From: Pipra filicauda
Lineage: Eukaryota > Chordata > Aves > Passeriformes > Pipridae
Assembly: GCF_003945595.2 (NCBI RefSeq)
Contig: NW_024104303.1
Span: 529,083-593,082 of the forward strand
DNA: 64,000 nt
Reading direction: 5' to 3'
Shown here: positions 1-8,160 of the stretch, in pieces
Layout: the number at the start of each line of letters is the position of its first letter
Position numbering within the stretch: the stretch's first letter is position 1
Position numbers and translations under genes: made by a program
Notes under the pieces: generated by a model
What the model was told of the DNA's origin: nothing
The model's database searches: none
The model's input: only the letters and a program-made list of their open reading frames with translations

Positions 1-2903
1 AGAAGAGGTTTTGCTCACTGTTATTCTGTGTTGTCCACTTAGAGGATATTGAAATATAGTCACTTTTTCTTTAAAGAAATTTTGAGTGGATTTGAATCAC
101 TGTGAAAATTCTAAGAGTTTTGAATACCATTTTTATTTTCTCATTTTAGTGTCTTTTTTTCCTGCCTTTGTTGTTACATCCACTAGCATGATATTAGAGT
201 GCCTCATTAAGGTAGACATTGAAGTGGTGTTTATCCACAGGGATATCAAAACTAACAAACTAAAAAACTTGAAAAAGCAGATGTGTTCTTGTACAGTCGT
301 GCTTTTGTTTCTTTGGGTCTCCAGTCACAGTAATGACTCAAAGTTACAAACGTTACAAAAATTTAATTGTAATAGTTACATGTAACAACAGCAGTCTAAA
401 TTTTTTTCATAGAAAAGTGCAGTACTTCATTTCTAAGTACTTGTGTAAGGAAAAACAGTCAAGATTTAAAGTTGTTTGACTTGAAATAGTAGAAGACCTT
501 ATTCGGTCTCAGAAAGTGCAACTCCTTCCATAGGAAGAAAAAGTTGCATATGTGTCCTCATTGAGGGTTAACACTGAATTCCATGTGAGAAATATGAAAA
601 TAGTGTTTATTACAATTACTTCTTTTTTCTTCTATAAGATGCAATTAATTTCAACTTGTAAAAGAGATTTTGTGCAGAGAGCTAGCATAGGCAGTTCTTA
701 AACTCGTTCCCTGTAAATGCTTAGTTGATATCAGTAGGTTAAGCTTACCTGGATACTCCCAATTATTACCTAATGAGGTCTCTATTTCTCCCCTTCAAAA
801 AAACCCATGCATTTTGAAATGTAAGTCGCAATTTACAGTAAAGAATGCATGACTTAATAGGCATATCTGCTTTAGATTGATGGAATACCTCCCCAGAAGT
901 GCAGATGAAGGAAGTTAATGTTTCCACACTGTCCAGAGATGGTTTTTTTTTCACTCATAGTGCTGTCATTACCTAACCAAAACACGGTGTGATCTTATGA
1001 AGAACTGATAGAATCTAGTAGGATATGGAAGGTTGTCATCAATTGTATCTGCTGAAGTCTGTTCCGATTCTTAGCCTTTCAGAGACTGGAATCTAAGTGG
1101 ACATTTGAGCAAAGAGAAGGATATCCAGCATAGATATAGGTACATGCAACCTGACATCGTCTTGTGTGGTGCATTACACATAGGGAGACCTCAAGTTCAC
1201 GAGCTTCAGTTCATCAGCTTGCTTAAGCTTGATATCCAAAACTGGGCAATGTTACTTCCCCACAGTAACCATATATTAAAAGCAGCAAGTTAAAAAAAAA
1301 TAAATTCAGATTTAAGTGTGCTTGAACATATTTTGCTGCCATCAAAAGTCACTGTGGTGTCAACATAGTTGCAAAGTGTTTAAATTAATAAAACAGATTC
1401 CAGAGATTGATTAACGAGGTTTTTGGAAATATAACATTACCTGTGTTCCAATCCGATCATATGTTCCCTAAAAAGCCAGTTAAGAACAGAGCTATAATGT
1501 TGGTGATTGAAAGTAGAATTATATTCAGGAGTCTGAAACCCATTCCCTCCTCCCACGTTTCTGTAAAACAGGAGCACGTGAGAGGGAAGCTGGGGGACCT
1601 GATCTCTCTAGCCCAATATCTAACTTAAATGCCTAAAATTAGGCAGTTGTAAGTATCTTGTTGTTGTGTTCCTGGAACCAGGAATAATAATACCATTCCA
1701 TTATAATAGCTAAATGGGAAGGGATTTATAGATATATATTTCATTTGAATGAAGGAAAGGCATGGGACCAGAGTTGCTGTCCAGCCCTGAAACTTCTCAG
1801 GCAAAATGTTGAGATTCTGTCCTCAGATGATGGTAACAGTACGCCGAATGTTTTCTCCTCAGAGTAATCCCTTTTTCTTCCCCAGTCCCAGAAGTCTCAG
1901 AAATATTTTAACTCTTTTCCTCTTACATTCAAATTTGACACAGTTCATTTATGATAAAAATATTCGTGTCAGAACTCATCCAGTCTTCTGATGTATAGAG
2001 AGTGGTACTGAGACTCAGAATATTCAGGGTATCTTGAGTAATAGTTAAACTGATGAAAATAATAACCTGAAGTACTGCTTGCTTCATCCTGAATGAAGGG
2101 AAGAAAGGTGAGAGAGGAATGAAAGAAATTTGTTAGCATCTGCGTCCATATAGTAATTCTTTTCAGATTAATCTCGTTTGCATATGAACTTAAAGTACAT
2201 AGAACAGATAAATATTTTACATAGCATTGTGAATTATCATATTCTGAAAATCTGTGCTGTAGCTATTGAATATGCTGTAAATCTGTATATAAATTTATGT
2301 GCATATATATATTATATATATATATATAAATATATCTCCATAGGATATAGAGATAACTGTACTTGCAAAATAAGGATCAAAGCTGGGAATTGACTTTTCT
2401 TGCTTAGAAGGACTACCTGTCATTATTTTTTAGTTTGAAAAGGTCTATGTTACATTGTCATCTGTTTTGTAATTCAAGATCTCTGTAGTGTACAAGGCTG
2501 CAGGAAGATCTGTCTTCCCTATGCATGTCTACATCTTGTACTTTTTTTTGAATTAGTGAAGTAATGCAAAAATAAAATCTAGGAAGTGTCCATGTGCAAA
2601 TTTTTCTGGTTGTAAAACTATTGTCTTATTCTGTGGAAAGACTGCAAAACCTTTTTTTATAGTGCAAAGAGAGAATACAGGAGCAATATTCACTTACACT
2701 TCTAAAGATCTTGTCTTCTACAGAAGTGGTGGTACCAAGTGCCCCTTCAATTGAGTACTCTACATGTTTAACTGAATATTTTTTGAAAACAAGCCCCAGT
2801 TATCAGTTTGAAAATTATTAAAATGTGGAAATTGAAAACCTATCAATAAGGGGAAAATTATTGTGTTCTTAAAAAGAAACAAAACATAGAAGATTTTACC
2901 TCT
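1..2903 (+). other. MOB3B: MOB3B intron 1, leftmost part (inferred)
   Basis: No coding exon, RNA gene or confident transposon is seen here. The only clear structure is the TA repeat at 2303-2336. Because IFNK follows and the MOB3B coding exon lies on the plus strand at 36.7 kb, this stretch is probably the start of MOB3B intron 1. The 5' untranslated exon and promoter are then expected left of the window. No CpG-rich promoter-like sequence is visible in these bases. Confidence 0.5.
2303..2336. repeat. (TA)n simple repeat
   Basis: A run of alternating T and A broken by single-base changes. It is a simple AT-rich microsatellite. Confidence 0.85.
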
Positions 2904-3467
2904 TTATGTAGGTTTTTTTTTCATAAGACTGTCAAAAATTATGTAACACATTCTCAGTTCCATTTTAACTGCTTCCCAGGAACAGTGGCTGTATTGCTTA
3001 TCTTGTAGGAAACTGGTGATTCTTTTAAAGTACTTTTTTATGCTGTATATAGAGCTTTTTAGGATCCATGTTTGAAAGTTGTTTCTTAGTTTTGATTGCT
3101 CTTCTGACAGACATGTCTCCAATTCTTCAATTTGATGATGAATTCCATTTTGGAATTTGTCGATCTTGCTTGTATTCCAAGCATCAACAGGAAGATTCTT
3201 GCTAAATAGTTGGAAGATATGTTGGAGGAACTCATAGATGATCAGTCTGTTGTTCTGTGGGATCTTGGTAATCTCCATGGGAAATCTGAAATCAGTTGTT
3301 TCATTGAGACATTGTTGAGAAAAATAACCACCCATTTTCCACAGTAAGTTCATGTTGTGGTAGTTCATTTTGATTCCTTGGAAAAGACAAACTGGATGCG
3401 AGATTTTGATGTACAATGCCAATATAATGCAAATTTGCAGTAGACTTCTCTGAACCAAGATGTTCAT
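2904..3467 (-). CDS. IFNK: Interferon kappa-like type I interferon
   Basis: A complete intronless ORF of 187 codons. It encodes a secreted class II helical cytokine that would act through the type I interferon receptor and JAK-STAT signalling to induce antiviral genes. Residues 1 to about 25 form a hydrophobic signal peptide, with mature Cys27 just after it. Cysteines 27, 53, 119 and 162 fit the two conserved type I interferon disulfides. Residues 146-164 match the interferon alpha/beta signature (Y-F-x-R-I, F-L, seven residues, C-x-W), but with Ser163 where Ala or Thr is usual. A further Cys174 follows, as in the R-C near the end of mammalian IFNK. NET at 55 and NTS at 98 are potential N-glycosylation sites. 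The first in-frame ATG gives a normal signal peptide, so that start is chosen. The gene lies antisense in what appears to be MOB3B intron 1, the same nesting as mammalian IFNK. Assignment to the type I interferon family is firm. Kappa rests on the C-terminal resemblance and synteny. Confidence 0.9.
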   Translation of the reverse strand: MNILVQRSLLQICIILALYIKISHPVCLFQGIKMNYHNMNLLWKMGGYFSQQCLNETTDFRFPMEITKIPQNNRLIIYEFLQHIFQLFSKNLPVDAWNTSKIDKFQNGIHHQIEELETCLSEEQSKLRNNFQTWILKSSIYSIKKYFKRITSFLQDKQYSHCSWEAVKMELRMCYIIFDSLMKKKPT

Positions 3468-4254
3468 GCTGATGAAGCGGTCAGCACTATTTTCCTTTCC
3501 TTTCTGCAGATCTGTAAGCTTGCAGTTTCATGGTTGTCTTGTCTTGCTTACATGCTTCTCTCTCACATCTCTGAATTTATTTCCTCTGTGTGACATGCTG
3601 GGTATTACTCATTCTAGGAATTGGGCTTTCTATCAACTGTGGTCCTGCCAAGGTTTACTGTTTATTTCAGTTTCACACAATTGCAAAGGTTTGCTCATTT
3701 CTTCTTTGACTGTATTTAATTGAAAACAGAGTAAATCAGTCAATCTGGTGAGTCAGAGGACATGGGCAGATTAGCAGATTAGAATCTGGTAAGAGCATTT
3801 AATCTTCTCATATTCTTACTAGAACAGGCAGTTGTGCTTTATGGTGAGAAATTTTATTTTTATGCTTAAGTTGGCAAAGACTGTGAAAATCACATCCCTG
3901 GCTAACAGATATGTGATCAAAGCAAGATGTAATTTTATTGTTTTAAGAACAAGTGTCTTTTTTGTTAGGATAAATTTTTTTGTTTGGAAAGTGGCTTAAA
4001 TTTTATTAGAAAATAACCCTGTTATTGACACAAGCATTGGCTCACTAGAGGCGTGTGTTGCTGTCACTCTGTTGGCAAAAAAAGAAGTATATACAACTCT
4101 TAAGACAGATGCCTTTTTCTCCAGAATCTCTGATAGTTTAATGCTCAGAGAGGATTTGTTCTACTTCATTACTTGAGGAATCAGCCTAAATATTTAGAAC
4201 CATTAAGAAAAGCATACTTTTATGTAAAGAAGAGGAATTCTTTAAATTTCAGAG
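3468..4254. other. IFNK upstream region, no gene seen
   Basis: This holds the presumed promoter and 5' untranslated region of the minus-strand interferon gene. No clear TATA box was found close to the start codon. The minus strand at 3491-3505 reads as three successive GAAA-type blocks spaced 5 bp apart. That resembles, but does not match, the 6-bp spacing of interferon regulatory factor sites. No repeats or other genes were recognised. Confidence 0.4.
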
Positions 4255-4260
4255 TTAGAA

Positions 4261-4380
4261 AACTCTTGTTCTGAAGCCTCCTCCTGTTGTCCCAAAATGA
4301 GTCTTTTCAACTGATGTGCAAGAGACAGTCTGGCTCTGCTCATCCTCTGAAATGCAAAAGAAAGCATCTTTTAAATCCAA
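4261..4380 (-). pseudogene. ERV pol remnant: reverse transcriptase motif A
   Basis: In the minus-strand frame starting at 4380 the sequence reads LDLKDAFFCI. This is the conserved reverse transcriptase block A of retroviruses and includes the first catalytic aspartate. The reading continues open for about 35 codons to 4261 with decreasing similarity. The YxDD box is absent, so this is a non-functional fragment. It is the leftmost recognisable part of the provirus. Confidence 0.75.
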
Positions 4381-4619
4381 ACCAATCAAATAAGTACTTT
4401 TCCACAGTTATTTGGTTTATTGCTCTGAGTTATTTGGTTCCCTCTGACCTTCATGTTTCTCTGAGGTCTGGGTCATTAGTAAACAGATTCAAGCCTCCCA
4501 TGCCTTTTCTTGTGATATGCAGAGCTTTCCGATTCAATCGTTTAACTTGCATAATAAATCTCATTCTACAATAGATGGGGACATTCTGGCATATAGAAAC
4601 TGTGAATAGAATAGAACAG

Positions 4620-4646
4620 TTCAGTTTAGAGTGGTTCTAAACTGAA
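4620..4646. repeat. 11-bp perfect inverted repeat
   Basis: TTCAGTTTAGA, a 5-base spacer, then TCTAAACTGAA form a perfect hairpin. A further partial copy of the same arm follows at about 4649. It lies inside the degraded provirus, between the protease and reverse transcriptase traces. Confidence 0.8.
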
Positions 4647-4659
4647 TAGTTCAGTTTAG

Positions 4660-4806
4660 TATCTTCAACTGTCCACTCCATGAGTTGTAAGAACAACTGT
4701 AAAGCTCTTTTTGCCATTGTTCCAACAATTGGTCCTTTAACTTTACTTAGCAGACCCGTGCAGATAGGTTTTACTGAATGTATGGCTCTGCTATCAATCC
4801 AAAATC
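4660..4806 (-). pseudogene. ERV protease-like remnant
   Basis: The minus-strand frame from about 4806 reads FWIDSRAIHSV followed by a stretch with Gly and Thr residues. This resembles the aspartic protease active-site region, where the usual Asp-Thr/Ser-Gly-Ala appears as D-S-R-A. The Gly-to-Arg change, a single first-base difference, would abolish activity. It sits between nucleocapsid-like and reverse transcriptase-like sequence, as expected for gag-pro-pol order. The similarity is short, so this is moderate evidence. Confidence 0.5.
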
Positions 4807-4880
4807 TATTTTTTCATTTCCTGGTTTTATTGGAACTGGAGGGTGTGATGAAGATTCCCTGATATTTTCCCCCAGCCCCC

Positions 4881-5802
4881 CTCATTCGTTGTAAAAAATT
4901 CTGCAGCATCATAATGCTTACATCTTCTAAATGATCCTTTCTGCCTACAAATAAGCACATTGATCCAGGCCAAAAGTAGAGGGGGGGCTGGAGGGTGAGT
5001 AAGGGGCCTTTCACACCCCAAACCCCCAGCCTGATCTGTTTCTTTCACCTTTGTAATACCACTCTTCTCTTCCACAGTAAAAAGGTATGCAGTATAGCCT
5101 ACATATCTCCTCAGTTAACATGACACTTTCCAAGAGCTAATACATTCCTTCAAGATTCTTTCAATACAAACCATAGATCACTTCAAATTCAACAAATCTG
5201 AAGTAATAAAAAGGACATGTACAAAAACTGGCAGACTCTTTACCCTCATTGCTTGTTCTAAAGACACCTGTATTACTGGTTGATTTTGTCCCCGAGTCTA
5301 GCCTGCAACAAGACTAAAATCCTTTCTTCCCATATGGTCTTTATTTTGATCCATATTCTCTTTATCCATCCTCACCCCAATGTTATATGGGGAGAAAAGG
5401 AGGGAAGTAACATTCACACATCTTCCAGCTCATCCCCTCCACAGTATACAATCTTCCTTTTTCTCCTTCTTAGTACATGGCATCAGCATATCTCCTCCCA
5501 ATGTACACTTTTTCTGAATACCTGCATATCTATACAATATCATAAAAGCGTCAACATAAACCAAACCACACCCCATTTACCAAGTCAGCAACAAAATAAT
5601 ACTGACTCTAAGAAAATATAAAACTGTAACAATCTGTTTTCTTTATTCTCCAGTTTAAAAGGAGGCCACTACTGATTACAATATTTATTCCTTTTATCTT
5701 TAGTCTTAGGATCTTCCACAACTTATTCCAGTTTTTCAGAATACAACCCGGAGGGCTACAGGGTAGAATTGTGGACTGGTTTGCCAGTAGAGAATTACCC
5801 AA
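4881..5802 (-). pseudogene. ERV gag remnant (matrix, capsid and nucleocapsid traces)
   Basis: The frame opening at 5802 begins MGNS, an N-terminal glycine context typical of myristoylated retroviral matrix proteins. It runs 64 codons to a stop at 5608, with a CSPPGCILKNW segment characteristic of gammaretrovirus-like gag. Near 5226-5179 another frame reads FVHVLFITSDLLNLK and then meets a stop, resembling the start of a capsid domain. At about 4955-4905 a degenerate zinc knuckle is visible, with C-RQKGSFRR-C spacing but the first Cys and the His lost. Gag is shortened to about 0.9 kb and carries several frame breaks. No function is possible. The assignment rests on these ordered fragments. 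Confidence 0.7.
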
Positions 5803-6146
5803 CTCCTTTATCCTTAGGTCCAGACCTCCAGTACAAATGTTTTATTACACTCTGCTCTGGCTCCTTGCCAGCAGAGAGAGGAGAGGCACTCTCTCCCATC
5901 ACACAGTTTTGTGTGTAACAATTCCAAAACCTAGGCATTTATTTATTTCCCAGTTCCCCATCATTAGTTATGCACTGCTCTGACCCTGTGCTGGCAAAGA
6001 TAGAAGGATGCCTCCCCCCTTCGTATATTGTTATTATTGTATACAATCACAGCCTCTGTTATGAATTCTTCTGATCTGATTTACACAGAACTTGCGGTTC
6101 TCCTGTACCAATCCCACTGATCAGTTACAATAAAATGAAATTTGAT

Positions 6147-6152
6147 ACTTAC
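6147..6152 (-). other. Putative proviral leader splice donor
   Basis: The minus strand reads CTG|GTAAGT about 350 bases upstream of the gag start and 185 bases downstream of the candidate primer binding site. A donor in this leader position is what simple retroviruses use to make spliced env RNA. Confidence 0.45.
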
Positions 6153-6336
6153 CAGTCCAGGAATTCAACCCACTTCTGCTCTTGCTCCAGTACCTCTGGA
6201 GTGTTGCACCTTGGAGTCACTGCCCCAACACTGAAGAGGATTCAATGGAGTTCCTGATCAAACTGGTCAGAGTCCTGTCCGATCCAGTCCTCCTTTGCTG
6301 GGGGCAGCAAGATGATCCAGGCAAGGCTTTATGGTT

Positions 6337-6354
6337 TTCTCATCTAAGTCGCCA
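6337..6354 (-). other. Candidate retroviral primer binding site
   Basis: The minus strand reads TGGCGACTTAGATGAGAA, beginning with the TGG that would pair with a tRNA CCA end. It is preceded by a CA dinucleotide that could end an LTR, with a 4-base spacer. The tRNA it would match cannot be named with certainty from memory. Confidence 0.45.
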
Positions 6355-6358
6355 AGAT

Positions 6359-7080
6359 TGTTGTCTCAAAATGGGTTCTTTCACCTGGTATGCAAGAGGC
6401 TGGTCTGCGCACGGAGTCAAGGTATTTACTTACAGTTCTGTGCAGAAAGGGGTGCTGGGTGGCAAATCCACAAAGCCAGTATATGAAATGTCTATAAAGT
6501 CTATAAAAACTTTTTACTATTTTTACATTTTAGCAAATAAAGACACTTTGTTACATAGTTCTCTTATTAATCAGTATTCTTTTTTCTATTGCTTAAATGA
6601 TTCCCTCGCTTCTTATTCTAATTCTAGACTCATTCTAGAATTAGAATGAGTCTAATTCTGTAAGACTCATGCTGAGTCTTTCTCTTCTTTTGAGTTGGTG
6701 GGTTTCTTGAGTCAGTGGTCCATGAATTGGTGGTTGTGATCTCCCCCTTTGCCCAGGCAGAGCTGAACTCAGAAGAGCAATTCAGTTGCCAAGTTGGCTG
6801 TGTTACTTACTTCCTTATCTTGGGAGTATTGCCGAATGTCCTTGTGGCGCATAAATTGTGCATTCTTTGTGTCCACTATCAGGGGTACATCGTACTCCCC
6901 AAGCTTTGCTAATCTCCCCCTAGGTCTGAGATCATTGAAGTATGCCAAGCCCTTAACCTTAACAATGCCGTTCTATTCACAAGTAATTAATCCTTCTAGC
7001 ACCTCAACATCACTCCCATGAAAACAAGCTCTCAAGGAGACTGAGTTCACTTGTGTTGCTAGCAAAATATCCCATCATCA
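6359..7080 (-). repeat. Putative 5' LTR of the class I ERV
   Basis: This lies immediately upstream of the candidate primer binding site on the minus strand. It would end in CA at 6360-6359 and may begin with TG at about 7080. An AT-rich section at 6481-6540 contains TTTATAG repeats that could serve as a TATA region, about 140 bases from the LTR end. No partner LTR was found for comparison, so the right boundary is a guess. The section 6769-7074 contains an unexplained near-open reading frame, reported separately. Confidence 0.35.
6626..6653. repeat. 12-bp perfect inverted repeat
   Basis: AGACTCATTCTA, spacer GAAT, then TAGAATGAGTCT form a perfect hairpin. It lies inside the putative LTR. The surrounding bases repeat pieces of the same words, suggesting local slippage. 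Confidence 0.8.
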
Positions 7081-7607
7081 GGACCACTCCAGCCAGTGTA
7101 ATGCTGGAATTTGTCTCCAAGTGTCTGGCCAGTGTACTCCTCTGACTGCCATGTCTTTGGGACAGGTTGTAGTAGGACTGCAGGTGGCCACCAGCAGGTT
7201 AATTGTAAGTGCCTAAAGCAATTTCAGCCTTTTGTAATGAACATTCTGAGAAAGTGCCATATAAGCACTGTGGCTTGAAATGAAAGTGCTTGATTGGTTC
7301 CTGAATATGCACTAGCAAAGTGCCGTGTTTCTAGGTACTGCTGGCTTCCTCAAGTGCAGTACCAGCCTTTTTAACTGGTTGCTGTAATCACAGTATGAGA
7401 AGTCACTGATAGCTGAAAAAAAAACTGGGTTGAACATTAAGATAAGCAGAAGTTATAAGGCAGATTTGCTTTTCTTCTTGTGGGTATCTTTAAGGATTGC
7501 TAAATCTAAAAGTGAACCAAAATGATTTACCTTTATGTTGTTCAACCTGCATAATTACAGGAATATTTGAAAAATATTTGAAAATGTTGACGCTCAGGAA
7601 TATTTGA

Positions 7608-8160
7608 TGTTGTCCTGATTTTGGCTGAGATAGAGTTAATTTTCTTCCTAGCAGCAGGTACAGTGCTGTGGTTTAGACTCAGTAGGAGGATAATGTTGAT
7701 AACACACTGATGTTTTGGCTGTTACTGTCAAGGACTGTTGTTTCCTGTGCTCTACCAGCAAGCAGGTGCACAAGAAGCCAAGAGGGAGCAGGACAACTGA
7801 CTAAACTGGCCTGAGGGATATTCCACACCATAGTATATCATACCCAGTGTATGAACTGAGGGGAGTTGGGCAGGAGCTGCAAATTTATCACTGCTCCAGG
7901 ACAGGCTAGTCATTGATCAGTGGGTGGTGAGCAATTGCATCTGTGCATCACTTGTCTTTCTTGGTTTTTTCCCCTCTCTCTCATTATTATTGTTTATTAT
8001 TATTATTAATAATAATAATGGTTAAAAATTTTGTCACTTATAAAACTGTTCTTATCTAGACCCATAGATTTTACTTTTCTTTCAGATTTTCCTTCCCACT
8101 GGGGAACGGGGAGGAGTGAGCATGTGGTACTTAGTTGCCAGCTGGGGTTAAACCAGATGG
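7608..8160 (+). repeat. Solo ERV LTR, plus orientation
   Basis: It begins TGTTGTCC and ends near GGGGTTAAACCAGAT. It matches the reverse complement of the LTR at 12206-12773 over several blocks, including GTTGATAACACAC, TGTTTTGGCT and a TATTCCA-ACCATAG segment, in the same order. That makes it a second copy of the same LTR family in opposite orientation. The family's TATA box is degraded here (GTGTATGAA). No internal retroviral sequence follows, so it is a solo LTR. A target duplication could not be defined because the right end is decayed. Confidence 0.75.
7983..8019. repeat. (ATT)n/(AAT)n microsatellite
   Basis: TTATTATTATTATTA followed directly by ATAATAATAAT gives a self-complementary triplet repeat inside the solo LTR. 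It was probably an expansion after insertion. Confidence 0.8.

Larger units (their letters stand above)
4255..7080 (-). mobile_element. Class I endogenous retrovirus remnant (gag-pro-pol fragment)
   Basis: An old, defective provirus read on the minus strand. The order from right to left is: putative 5' LTR, candidate primer binding site (6337-6354), leader with splice donor (6152-6147), gag start (5802), gag capsid and nucleocapsid traces, protease trace (about 4800) and reverse transcriptase motif A (4380-4351). The order and motifs fit a gammaretrovirus-like (ERV1) element. The distance from gag start to reverse transcriptase is only about 1.4 kb, so large deletions have occurred. Stops and frame changes are frequent. 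No 3' LTR or env was recognised to the left, so the element is also truncated. The limits are approximate. Confidence 0.7.

Noticed and set aside
3501..3517. 4-base microexon between CTGCAG and GTAAGC on the plus strand
   Set aside because: A 4-base exon is very unlikely, and the bases lie in the IFNK upstream region without other support.
5280..5621. 113-codon plus-strand ORF
   Set aside because: It lies opposite the gag remnant and is low-complexity (Ser/His/Pro-rich). The coding signal is on the minus strand.
6182..6649. 155-codon plus-strand ORF
   Set aside because: It overlaps the leader and LTR side of the minus-strand provirus and appears to be a chance opposite-strand frame.
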